NCBI GenBank assembly: GCA_035640355.1
Contig: DASQWI010000004.1
Location: 62,001 to 126,000 of the forward strand
DNA length: 64,000 nucleotides
Source: Actinomycetota bacterium
Lineage (GTDB): Bacteria > Actinomycetota > UBA4738 > HRBIN12
Reading direction: 5' to 3'
The position numbers and the translations under genes are program-made. The notes beneath the pieces were generated by a model, which did not search any database, was not told the origin of the DNA, and was given only the letters and a program-made list of their open reading frames with translations. This document shows positions 43,278 to 51,332 of the stretch, in pieces. How positions within the stretch are numbered: the first letter of the stretch is position 1; each line of letters starts with the position of its first letter.

Positions 43278-44206
43278 TGGCCACACGGACGAAGCAGAAG
43301 CGTTCGCTCCGCGCCGAGATCCTTGATGTAGCGAAGGGATGGCGTTGGGGCCGCCGCACGATGATCCCGCGCGCGGCCGAGCCGTCTACGCCGCCGCCGA
43401 GGACGTGGGAGTTCCCCACCGACTGGGCACGGAGCGATGCCGGCGTCGCCGTGCGGAACGTCGTGCTCGACGCCGGTATCCGCACGATCATCTGGAACGA
43501 GACGTCGCCCGAGGTGTTCGGCGTCGAGAATCTCGAGGGGCTGAAGGGCCCGGCGATGTTCATCTCGAACCACTCGAGCCATCTCGACGCCTCGATCATC
43601 ATGATCACGCTGCCGCGCGAGTGGCGCGACCGAACGGCCACCGCAGCGGCCAAGGACTACTTCTTCGACGTGTGGTGGCGATCGGCGTTCACCGCGCTCG
43701 TGTATGCGGGGTTCCCCGTCGCCCGCGGAGAGGGCGAGCGGGCGACCGACAAGGCCAAGGAGCTGATCCGCGAGGGCTGGAGCATCATCGTGTTCCCAGA
43801 GGGCACGCGCTCGCAGGACGGCTGGCTCCAGCGCTTCCGCCACGGGACGAGCCGTCTGGCGATCGAGATGAACATGCCGGTCGTGCCGATCGCCATCGTC
43901 GGCGCGTACCAGGCGATGCCGAAGGGCCGCTCGTGGCCGAAGCCGGGACGGCCGCCGATCAGAGTTCGGTATGGCAAGCCGCTGTTCCCGCGCGAGGGCG
44001 AGACGCATCAGCAGCTGTCGCTGCGGATGCAGCAAGCAGTGGCCGAGCTGTTCGACGAGGACCGCACGACGTGGTGGGAGGCCCAGCGCCGCGCGGCGGC
44101 AGGTGAGACGCCGCGGCTGGCTGGCCCGTCGGGTCCTTCGTGGATGCGAACGTGGGAGGGAACGAGACCAATCCGCCGCCGGGGCAAACCCCCGGCGTGG
44201 AAGTGA
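43277..44206 (+). CDS. PlsC-type acyltransferase (LPLAT family)
   Basis: 309 residues. Catalytic NHSSHLD (98-104, H-x4-D) and FPEGTRS (173-179) identify a lysophospholipid or glycerol-3-phosphate acyltransferase family enzyme. No membrane helix is obvious except SAFTALVYAGFPV. In this cluster it could acylate the product of the reductase/LarA-like branch. Basic C-terminal tail IRRRGKPPAWK. Confidence 0.9.
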   Translation: MATRTKQKRSLRAEILDVAKGWRWGRRTMIPRAAEPSTPPPRTWEFPTDWARSDAGVAVRNVVLDAGIRTIIWNETSPEVFGVENLEGLKGPAMFISNHSSHLDASIIMITLPREWRDRTATAAAKDYFFDVWWRSAFTALVYAGFPVARGEGERATDKAKELIREGWSIIVFPEGTRSQDGWLQRFRHGTSRLAIEMNMPVVPIAIVGAYQAMPKGRSWPKPGRPPIRVRYGKPLFPREGETHQQLSLRMQQAVAELFDEDRTTWWEAQRRAAAGETPRLAGPSGPSWMRTWEGTRPIRRRGKPPAWK

Positions 44207-44210
44207 CGGT

Positions 44211-44813
44211 GTGACCCGGACCGGCGGCGAGAAGCGACGCCACGCGCTGATCGAGGAGGCCATCCGCGCGTTCGGCCGCGAGGGCTACTCGGGCGCGAGC
44301 CTCGACCAGATCGCGAGTGCGGTGGGGATCCGGAAACAGACGCTCCTCTATTACTTCCCGACCAAGGACGCACTACTCGAGGCGTGCCTCCAGGCGGCGG
44401 GCGAGCGCGTCGCCGAGGAGATCACGACCGCGCTCGAAGGCAAGGAGACGTATTGGGACCGAGCGGAGGCCGTGATCCATGCGGTTTTTCGCTTGGCAGA
44501 GGACTGGCCCGAGTTCCCGATGTTCATCAGGGAGGCGGGTCGACTCGGCGCAGAGGGCTTCGAGAAGTTCGCGGGCGTGATCGATCCGTTGCGGAAGCGA
44601 GCGGTTCAGTTTCTCCAGGCGGGGATGGATGCAGGAGAGATCCGCGAGCAGGATCCAGCTTTGCTGCTGTTCATGCTCTACACAGCGGTGGTGGGTTCGC
44701 TTACCGAAGCAAGTGTGCTCAACGCCGTGGTGGGAAAGGACAAGAGCCGAGCGTCACTCCGTCGCCGCGAGCGCGAGGTCGTCGCGTTCGTTCGAAGCGC
44801 GCTGCAGGAATAG
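44211..44813 (+). CDS. TetR family transcriptional regulator of the cluster
   Basis: 200 residues from GTG, five bases after the acyltransferase. HTH: IEEAIRAFGREGYSGASLDQIASAVGIRKQTLLYYF. The ligand domain (FRLAEDWPEFPMFIREAGRLG) is not assigned; an acyl-CoA or lipid effector is plausible given the cluster. It likely recognises CTACC-N4-GGTAG before the first gene. Confidence 0.9.
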   Translation: MTRTGGEKRRHALIEEAIRAFGREGYSGASLDQIASAVGIRKQTLLYYFPTKDALLEACLQAAGERVAEEITTALEGKETYWDRAEAVIHAVFRLAEDWPEFPMFIREAGRLGAEGFEKFAGVIDPLRKRAVQFLQAGMDAGEIREQDPALLLFMLYTAVVGSLTEASVLNAVVGKDKSRASLRRREREVVAFVRSALQE

Positions 44814-44946
44814 TCTCCGCGCCGCCGCTCTGGGCAGGCCCAAATCACCGGGATCTGCGGTCGTCCATGTCTCGGCGCGGCCCCTGGCGACTACGGAGCG
44901 TGTCCAGGAGGTATGGACGGGACCAGATCGGGAACGTTTCGACCGT

Positions 44947-45351
44947 ATGAGCGGGGGCCTCGCGCAGGCTGGCGCGGTCGAGCTGACGTTGGAGGTAAGG
45001 CCCGACGCCGGTGAGCTCGCCGCGATCCGCAGCGCGCTGGGGAGCCTTGCGATCCCCAGGCGGAAGCTGCGCGACGCCCGTCTCCTCGTGAGCGAGTTGG
45101 TGGCGAACAGCATCCGCCACTCCGGTGTCCCGAACGGGCGGATCCGCATCTGGGCCAGGGTCGTGGGCGACGCGCTCCATGTCGAAGTCGTTGACGGCGG
45201 GCGGGGCGCTCCTCACCCGATCGCCGGAGGCATTCGTCCCGGCCCGCAGGCCAGCTCCGGATGGGGCCTGTTCCTGGTCGACGTGCTCGCGGAGCGGTGG
45301 GGTCACGGCAACGGCGCGTTCTGGTTCGAGCTCGGACTCGAGTCAACCTAG
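44947..45351 (+). CDS. ATP-binding anti-sigma/serine kinase-like protein (HATPase)
   Basis: 134 residues. GHKL ATPase fold: N-box LLVSELVANSIRHS, VVDGGRGAP (G1) and SSGWGLFLVDVLAERWG (G2), as in RsbW/SpoIIAB-like kinases. Such single-domain proteins usually bind a sigma factor or anti-sigma antagonist, none of which is adjacent. The preceding 130 bp hold no gene and no clear promoter. Confidence 0.85.
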   Translation: MSGGLAQAGAVELTLEVRPDAGELAAIRSALGSLAIPRRKLRDARLLVSELVANSIRHSGVPNGRIRIWARVVGDALHVEVVDGGRGAPHPIAGGIRPGPQASSGWGLFLVDVLAERWGHGNGAFWFELGLEST

Positions 45352-45358
45352 GTCCGGC

Positions 45359-45685
45359 TCAACTCCTGGGATCCGTCTCGATGGCGACTTCCGTCGGCGT
45401 GCCTTCACGCTTCGTGACGACGACGAACCGGTCGGTCCGGTCGACGACCTCCTCGACGTCGGGGATCACGTGGTCCCGCGTGACAGCGAAGCGGACTGGG
45501 TCGCTTCGGATCTGCTCGTACTCAGCCACCGTGATGGCGATGACGCTTTCGCACTCGTCGCGTCCGCACTCACAGATCATCCGGATCTGCCGGCCTGGCG
45601 ATCCCTCATGAGCTTCCTCGATGGCCTCGTTGATCTCGCGCGCGGTCGCCTCGTTCAGTGCGACCCGCTCCTCGCGGCCCGGCAT
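45359..45685 (-). CDS. Conserved hypothetical protein with CxCGxxxC motif
   Basis: 108 residues; ALNEATAREINEAIEEA helix, then ICECGRDECESVIAITVAEYEQIRSDPVRF and VVDRTDRFVVVTKR. The CxCG-x3-C cluster suggests metal binding. Similar small proteins occur in many actinobacteria without known role. Its stop lies 7 bp from that of the convergent anti-sigma-like gene. Confidence 0.75.
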   Translation of the reverse strand: MPGREERVALNEATAREINEAIEEAHEGSPGRQIRMICECGRDECESVIAITVAEYEQIRSDPVRFAVTRDHVIPDVEEVVDRTDRFVVVTKREGTPTEVAIETDPRS

Positions 45686-45729
45686 GGGTGAACCGTACCC
45701 CTCGACGCGCCGGCCCGTCCTCGCGCGCT

Positions 45730-46935
45730 CTAGGCGAGCGGAACGACGAGGGCAAAGCGTGACCCGGCGGGTGAGCTCTCCACGCGGAGGTCTCCCCCGA
45801 GCGCCTCGACGATGCGCTTGGCGAGGGCGAGTCCGAGACCGGCGCCTGGGCCGGTGCGGGCCGGATCCGCGCGGAAGAACGGCTCGAACACGCGCGCGGC
45901 GTCCTCCGCGGACATCCCCTCTCCGGTATCGATGACGCTCACCTCGAGTCCATCGCTCGAACGCCTCGCCTCGACTCGGACCGTGCCGTCGGCGGGAGTG
46001 TGGCGAACGGCGTTCACCATCAGGTTCTGAAGCACACGCGCGAGACGTGGTGAGCAGGGCGCGGCCTCGATGCCGTTCAGGCTCGTGAGGAGCGTGACGC
46101 GCTTGTCCTCCGCCTCGCGCTCCACGATGGCCACGGCAGAGTCGACGACCTCTCCGAGATGCGACCGCATCGTCTCGAGCTCGATCGCGCCGGCGTCGAG
46201 CTGCGCGAGCTCGAACAGGTCGTCCACCATCGCGACGACTTGCTCGATCGACCGGCGCATCTCGCCGGCGTACCGTCGGAGCGTCGTCCGATCTTCGACC
46301 ACGCCGTCGTCGATCGCCTCGACCATCGCGCGCAGGCTCGCGAGGGGTGTCCGCAGGTCGTGCGACACGGCGGTGACGAGATCACGACGCGTCGTCTCCG
46401 CCGCGCGTTCGCGCTCGAGCGCTACCTCGAGCCGCTCGGCCATCTCGTCGAACGTCCGCGACAGCAGCTCGAGCTCCGGCCCGGCGCCGAGCGAGCCAGT
46501 TCGCCTGTCAAGGTCTCCGTTCCCGTAGGCCTCGGCAGTCGTGGTGAGCCGGCGGATCGCCCGCGATGTCGACCGTGCGATCACGACGGCCGCCGAGATC
46601 CCCACACCGACCGAGTACACGAGGATCACGCCGACGAGGGTCGCGTCGTGAGAGCTGACGAACATCTGTTGCGAGAGGACCCACACGTTGGCCAGCGCCA
46701 GCACGACGCCGATCGTGGCGACCGACACGAAGCGTTGCCCGAGCGTCGCCGACGACAGCAGGCGTCCGACGATCCACATGGCGATCACGGTCACCGTGAG
46801 CGCGGGCAGGATGAACGCCACGAGCTGAGCGATCTCATCGCCGCCCATCCCCATGACTGCAGCGACGGCGAACGTGCCGAGCGCGCCGGCGGTGGCCACG
46901 ACCGCGAGCAGCAGGAGCGCGCCCAACCCCTTCAT
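45730..46935 (-). CDS. Sensor histidine kinase
   Basis: 401 residues: four hydrophobic segments within the first 135 residues, a HAMP region (RAIRRLTTTAEAYGNGDLDRR), HisKA with phospho-acceptor in AVSHDLRTPL, and HATPase_c with NLMVNAVRHTP, DTGEGM and GAGLGLALAK. ATG 46935 overlaps the response-regulator stop (ATGA). The short outer loops suggest sensing within or near the membrane. Confidence 0.93.
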   Translation of the reverse strand: MKGLGALLLLAVVATAGALGTFAVAAVMGMGGDEIAQLVAFILPALTVTVIAMWIVGRLLSSATLGQRFVSVATIGVVLALANVWVLSQQMFVSSHDATLVGVILVYSVGVGISAAVVIARSTSRAIRRLTTTAEAYGNGDLDRRTGSLGAGPELELLSRTFDEMAERLEVALERERAAETTRRDLVTAVSHDLRTPLASLRAMVEAIDDGVVEDRTTLRRYAGEMRRSIEQVVAMVDDLFELAQLDAGAIELETMRSHLGEVVDSAVAIVEREAEDKRVTLLTSLNGIEAAPCSPRLARVLQNLMVNAVRHTPADGTVRVEARRSSDGLEVSVIDTGEGMSAEDAARVFEPFFRADPARTGPGAGLGLALAKRIVEALGGDLRVESSPAGSRFALVVPLA

Positions 46936-47630
46936 GGCTCGAACCGATATCCGACGCCCCACACCGTGACCAGGTGTCGCGGTCGGGACGGGTCGTGCTC
47001 GATCTTCTCGCGGAGGCGGCGAATGTGAACCGTAACTGTGCCGGTGTCGCCGCTCCAGGCGAAGTCCCAGACCTCCTCGAGCAGCTCCGCCCTGGTGAAC
47101 GCTCGGCCCGGGCTCGAGGCGAGGAGATGCAGGAGGTCGAACTCCTTTCGGGTGAGAGGCACCGGCCGACCCGCGCGGCGGACCTCGCGGCGGTGCGCGT
47201 CGATCTCGAGGTCGTCGAAGGCGAGAACGCGCTTGTCGCTATCTGATTCGCCCGCGCCTCGACGGAGCACCGCCCGGATCCGCGCAACGACCTCGCGGGG
47301 CGAGAAGGGCTTCGTCACGTAGTCGTCGGCGCCCAGCTCGAGTCCGACGATCCGATCCGTCTCGTCCCCCTTTGCCGTCAGCATGATCACGGCCGGACGA
47401 GTGTTGTTGTGGCTGCCGTCGCGGATCCGCCGGAAGACCTCGAGGCCGTCGACGCGAGGAAGCATCAGATCGAGCAGGACGAGATCGGGCGTCGTCGCCG
47501 CGTAGGTCGCGAGCGCCTGCTCACCGTCCTCGGCGACGTCGACGGCGTAGCCCTCTCGCTCGAGGTACCTCGCGAGCACCTCGCGGACCATCGGCTCGTC
47601 GTCGACGACGAGGACCCTCGTCGCGTCCAT
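46932..47630 (-). CDS. OmpR-type response regulator
   Basis: 232 residues. Receiver domain with VVDDEP, phospho-acceptor Asp in LVLLDLMLP and switch Lys in VTKPFSP, then a winged-helix DNA-binding domain (LTRKEFDLLHLLASSPGRAFTR to HIRRLREKI, VWGVGYRFEP). ATG 47630 has TTAGGGCG just upstream; a start four codons earlier is possible. It is divergent from the 47755-53736 gene chain, with repeated sites between. Confidence 0.93.
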   Translation of the reverse strand: MDATRVLVVDDEPMVREVLARYLEREGYAVDVAEDGEQALATYAATTPDLVLLDLMLPRVDGLEVFRRIRDGSHNNTRPAVIMLTAKGDETDRIVGLELGADDYVTKPFSPREVVARIRAVLRRGAGESDSDKRVLAFDDLEIDAHRREVRRAGRPVPLTRKEFDLLHLLASSPGRAFTRAELLEEVWDFAWSGDTGTVTVHIRRLREKIEHDPSRPRHLVTVWGVGYRFEP

Positions 47631-47654
47631 CGCCCTAATCATCGCCCCGCGATG

Positions 47655-47731
47655 GTTTCCGAATCCTTACATCATGGGCGGCCAGGCAAGGATTCACCGT
47701 TCCGGAACCGCGCCGTAAGGGTTCCGCAACC
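47655..47731. promoter_or_regulatory. 22-bp-phased repeats, putative response-regulator sites
   Basis: GTTCCGGAACC (47699-47709) and GTTCCGCAACC (47721-47731) are 22 bp apart; a related GTTTCCGAATCC begins at 47655, exactly 44 bp before the first. Spacing by two helical turns fits side-by-side OmpR-family dimers regulating both directions. Confidence 0.6.
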
Positions 47732-47754
47732 ACGAGTGGGCAAGGCTCGGTGGG

Positions 47755-48402
47755 ATGCCGGACGTGATCTTGCCCGTCTTGAACGAGGTCTCGTCGATCC
47801 CGTGGGTCCTCGGGCGGATGCCTGCTGGGTACCGACCGATCGTCGTCGACAACGGCTCGACGGACGACTCCGCGTCCGTTGCGCGCGAGCTTCACGCCAC
47901 CGTCGTCGCCGAGCCGCGTCGCGGGTTCGGCGCGGCTTGCGCCGCTGGCCTGGCGGCAGCCGAGGCCGACATCGTCGCGTTCATGGATTGCGACGGGTCA
48001 CTCGACCCCGCGGACCTGCCGACGGTCGTGGGTCCCGTCGCAGCGGGTGGTACGGATCTCGTCCTCGGGATGCGCGTGACGTTCACACGGGGCTCGTGGC
48101 CGGCGCACGCACGCGTTGCCAATCGCGTCCTCGCTCGTCTCGTCTGTCGGCGGACCGGACTCGCGCTGCGCGACCTCGGGCCGATGCGTGCTGCTCGACG
48201 CGCGGCGTTGATGGATCTGGCGATCCGCGACCGGCGGTTCGGCTGGCCGCTCGAGATGGTGGTACGCGCGGCGGACGCCGGGTGGCGTGTCAACGACGTG
48301 CCTGTCCCGTACTACCCCCGGCGCGGACGCTCGAAGGTCACGGGCACGGCGCTCGGGACGGCGCGAACAGTGCGGGACATGGCGGAGGTTCTTTCCCGAT
48401 GA
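47755..48402 (+). CDS. Family 2 glycosyltransferase
   Basis: 215 residues, GT-A fold. VILPVLNEVSSIPWVLG, IVVDNGSTDDS and the metal-binding FMDCDGSLDPADLP are present. Lacks membrane helices, so probably uses a lipid-phosphate acceptor peripherally, as dolichol-phosphate-glucose/mannose synthase relatives do. First gene of a seven-gene chain with 4-bp overlaps. Confidence 0.88.
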   Translation: MPDVILPVLNEVSSIPWVLGRMPAGYRPIVVDNGSTDDSASVARELHATVVAEPRRGFGAACAAGLAAAEADIVAFMDCDGSLDPADLPTVVGPVAAGGTDLVLGMRVTFTRGSWPAHARVANRVLARLVCRRTGLALRDLGPMRAARRAALMDLAIRDRRFGWPLEMVVRAADAGWRVNDVPVPYYPRRGRSKVTGTALGTARTVRDMAEVLSR

Positions 48403-49076
48403 GGGTCGACGTCGTCGTGCTCGCGAAGACGCCGCGACCGGGGCGTTCGAAGACGCGGCTGCATCCGCCGTGCACTTTCGTCGAGGCCGCTGAACTCGCA
48501 GAGGCGGCGCTGTTCGACACGCTGCGTGCGGTCGATTCGATGTGGATCGAAGGTCGTCGCGTTCTCGCGTTGGATGGACCGCCGCCGGCCTGGCTGTCAC
48601 CGCACTGGGACGTCGTGCTTCAGAGGGGACACGGCCTCGACGAGCGACTCGCTTCTGTTTTCGAAGACCTCGGCGGAGCGGCGTTGCTCGTCGGGATGGA
48701 CACGCCGCAACTCACGCCCGCACTCCTGGAGGCGGCGACTGCGCGGCTGGTCGACTCCGACGCGGTGCTCGGCGATGCGGTCGACGGCGGCTACTGGGCC
48801 ATCGGGCTCCGCCGGCCGAACGCATCCGCATTCCTCGGCGTCCCCATGAGCGCGCCCACGACCGCGATCCGGACGCGCGAGCGCCTCGAGACGCTCGGCT
48901 TGCACGTCGCCGATCTCCCACGCCTTCGTGACGTCGACACGATCGACGACGCGTCGGCGGTGGCGCTCGAAGCGCCGAGTACGCAATTCGCCGTCACGTT
49001 TCGCGCGATCTCGCCGCGGCTCGCTCGTCGGGGGCGCGCACGCCGTGATGAGGCGGTTGCGGCGGTGTCCGCATGA
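48399..49076 (+). CDS. TIGR04282/DUF2064 nucleotidyl- or glycosyltransferase-like protein
   Basis: 225 residues. VVVLAKTPRPGRSKTRL at the N-terminus (nucleotide loop), LLVGMDTPQLTP and LGDAVDGGYWAIGLR are hallmarks of the family annotated in arsenosugar clusters and related to CofC-type guanylyltransferases. The exact reaction is unknown. ATGA overlap with the preceding glycosyltransferase gene. Confidence 0.85.
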   Translation: MRVDVVVLAKTPRPGRSKTRLHPPCTFVEAAELAEAALFDTLRAVDSMWIEGRRVLALDGPPPAWLSPHWDVVLQRGHGLDERLASVFEDLGGAALLVGMDTPQLTPALLEAATARLVDSDAVLGDAVDGGYWAIGLRRPNASAFLGVPMSAPTTAIRTRERLETLGLHVADLPRLRDVDTIDDASAVALEAPSTQFAVTFRAISPRLARRGRARRDEAVAAVSA

Positions 49077-49726
49077 GCGTGGTGGTCGATCGCCGAGAGG
49101 TGGCCGACGCGTGGCAGAGCTACGCGATCGCCGGATCGACGACCGCACAGCGCACATTGGTCTTTCGTTCGCACATCGGCGATGTGATCGCCTTGCACGT
49201 CGCCCGCTGGTTCGGTGAACCGAGCGTCGCAGATCACGAGGTGATTGCGCACGCGCTCTCCCCAGTCCTCGACGTCGGGTGCGGGCCGGGTCGGCACACG
49301 CTCGCGCTCGCGGCACGAGGCGTGGAAGCCCTCGGTCTCGACATCTCGCTGGGCGCGGTGCGCGCCGCCCGCCGCCGCGGGGCCCGAGTGGTGCACGGCG
49401 ACGTGTTCGGTGACGTTCCGGGACGCGGGACGTGGGGAACGGCGTTGCTGCTCGACGGAAACATCGGCATCGGCGGCGACCCGGCACGGCTGCTCGTCCG
49501 CATCCGTGAGCTCCTCCACCCCGGCGGGCGAGCGCTCGTCGAGCTCGGAGCGCCCCGAACCGGTACGGAGGTGTTCGTCGCGCGTATCGATGGCGCCGGT
49601 GGCTCGTGGTTCCCGTGGGCGAGGGTGGCCGCGGATGACATCGCGCCGCTCGCCGCCACAGCGAGGCTGCGGACCGGTCGGCCGTGGTGCGCCGAGGGGC
49701 GATGGTTCGCGAGGCTCGATCGATGA
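49073..49726 (+). CDS. Class I SAM-dependent methyltransferase
   Basis: 217 residues. Motif I VLDVGCGPGRHTLALA, acidic LGLDIS, and RELLHPGGRALVELG. The N-terminal 60 residues (SYAIAGSTTAQRTLVFRSH) may form the substrate lid. Four-base overlap on both sides. Substrate unknown; in this chain a sugar or lipid-linked sugar is an inference. Confidence 0.87.
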   Translation: MSVVVDRREVADAWQSYAIAGSTTAQRTLVFRSHIGDVIALHVARWFGEPSVADHEVIAHALSPVLDVGCGPGRHTLALAARGVEALGLDISLGAVRAARRRGARVVHGDVFGDVPGRGTWGTALLLDGNIGIGGDPARLLVRIRELLHPGGRALVELGAPRTGTEVFVARIDGAGGSWFPWARVAADDIAPLAATARLRTGRPWCAEGRWFARLDR

Positions 49727-50901
49727 GGTGGCCGGCCCGACCTCGGATCGGCCCGTTCAGCGAGGGCGCGTTTCGGAGCCGGCTGCACGACGAACGGCTT
49801 GCGTCGATCCTCGGCATCGCGCTCGGCGTCGCGTTCGCGGCGTGCTTCGTCACCGGGCTGATCTCACACCTGATCCAAAACCCCGTCTCGTGGTTCTCAT
49901 GGCCGTCGAGACCGGTGTGGTTGTACCGGGTCACTCAGGGCGTGCACGTGGTCGCGGGGATCGCTGCGATCCCGCTGCTCCTGGCGAAGCTGTGGGTTGT
50001 GTCGCCGCGGTTCTGGACGTGGCCGCCCTTTCGCGATCTCGGCCATGCGATCGAGCGGGCGGGTGTGTTGCCGTTGGTCGCAGGTTCGCTGTTCCTTCTG
50101 TTCACCGGGATCGGGACAATCAATCGTTTCAAGCCGTGGGGGTTCTCGTTCCCCGCTGCCCACTACAGCGCGGCGTGGATCACGATCGGGGCGCTCGTGA
50201 TCCACGTCGGCGCGAAGCTGCACGTCGCCGCCCGCTCGCTCGCACGCGGCAGCGCCCCCACGGCGCCGACGACGCGGCACGACGTTGACGGGTCCGGTTG
50301 GTCGATCTCGAGGCGAGGGTTCCTATGGGGGACCGTCGCCGCGGGCGTTGCCGTTACCATCGCGACGATCGGACAGACGCTTCGTCCGTTGCGCTCGATC
50401 TCGGTGCTCGCACCGCGCGATCCGGCGGTCGGTCCGCAAGGCCTCCCGGTGAACCGCACGGCGAGCTCGGCGGGGGTGATCGACGCCGCGACGAGCCCCG
50501 CGTACCGCCTCGTCGTCGAGGGCGCGGTGGCGACGCCGCTTTCGATGTCGATCGAGGACCTGCGGTCGCTCCCGCAGCACGACGCCGAGCTCCCGATCAC
50601 CTGTGTCGACGGATGGAGCGCATCGGGGACGTGGCGCGGCGTGGCCGTTCCCGACCTGCTCGAGCTCGCGGGCGCACAGCCCGACGCCACCGCGGAGATC
50701 GTGTCGCTGCAACGGCCGGGGAGCGCGTACGCGACGTCGCAGCTCGACCGGTCGCACGCCGCGGATCCGGACACCCTTCTCGCGCTCGAGCTGAACGGCG
50801 AGGTCCTCCACATCGATCACGGCTTTCCGGTGCGGCTCGTCGCGCCGAACCGCCCCGGCGTCATGCAGACGAAGTGGGTGGCCAAGGTGGTGGTGACGTG
50901 A
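49723..50901 (+). CDS. Cytochrome b561-like/molybdopterin oxidoreductase fusion with internal Tat motif
   Basis: 392 residues. The first 170 contain four membrane segments with histidines at 49, 75, 147 and 161, suited to two b-hemes. A twin-arginine motif SRRGFL (196-201) with hydrophobic stretch follows, then a sulfite-oxidase-type molybdopterin domain with ligand Cys294 in PITCVDGWSASGTW. The family couples Mo-dependent oxidation or reduction outside the membrane to heme b. The design merges a membrane electron-transfer unit (compare YedZ) and a Tat-exported enzyme (compare YedY) in one chain; dual Sec/Tat insertion is inferred. Confidence 0.87.
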   Translation: MRWPARPRIGPFSEGAFRSRLHDERLASILGIALGVAFAACFVTGLISHLIQNPVSWFSWPSRPVWLYRVTQGVHVVAGIAAIPLLLAKLWVVSPRFWTWPPFRDLGHAIERAGVLPLVAGSLFLLFTGIGTINRFKPWGFSFPAAHYSAAWITIGALVIHVGAKLHVAARSLARGSAPTAPTTRHDVDGSGWSISRRGFLWGTVAAGVAVTIATIGQTLRPLRSISVLAPRDPAVGPQGLPVNRTASSAGVIDAATSPAYRLVVEGAVATPLSMSIEDLRSLPQHDAELPITCVDGWSASGTWRGVAVPDLLELAGAQPDATAEIVSLQRPGSAYATSQLDRSHAADPDTLLALELNGEVLHIDHGFPVRLVAPNRPGVMQTKWVAKVVVT

Positions 50902-51332
50902 GCGAGCAGGCGCGTCCGGACGAACGGCGCGGTTGGCTGTTCTGGAGCTCAGGAGCGGTCGGATGGGCGATCGTGGCCTTCGGCGTCTGGACCCTCCTTC
51001 GACGCGCCGGCGCCACCAAGCCGCTGAACTTCACGGTTCTCTTCATCGGAATCGCGGTGGTCCACGACGTCCTGTTCGATCCGGCGGTCTCACTCGCCGG
51101 ACGGCTCGGATCGAACCTGTCGGCGGGGATCCGAACGGTTGTGTTCATCGCTGCAGTTGTCTCGGGCTCGCTCGCGCTGGTGGCGCTTCCGCCGTTGCTC
51201 GGCGATGCCGGCGACAACGCCTCACTGCTGCCGCGCGATTACTCCGTGGGGTTGCTCGTTTCGCTCTGCGTGGTCTGGGGCGCGGCCGCAATCGCGATCG
51301 CCCTGCGCCGGCTGACGCGAGGGGGATCGTGA
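50898..51332 (+). CDS. Small polytopic membrane protein
   Basis: 144 residues with about four hydrophobic segments (WAIVAFGVWTLL, FTVLFIGIAVVHDVLF, TVVFIAAVVSGSLALVAL, LLVSLCVVWGAAAIAIAL). GTG overlaps the oxidoreductase stop and its stop overlaps the next GTG. No family recognised; co-occurrence suggests a partner of the fusion oxidoreductase or the GT-C-like protein. Confidence 0.75.
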   Translation: MSEQARPDERRGWLFWSSGAVGWAIVAFGVWTLLRRAGATKPLNFTVLFIGIAVVHDVLFDPAVSLAGRLGSNLSAGIRTVVFIAAVVSGSLALVALPPLLGDAGDNASLLPRDYSVGLLVSLCVVWGAAAIAIALRRLTRGGS

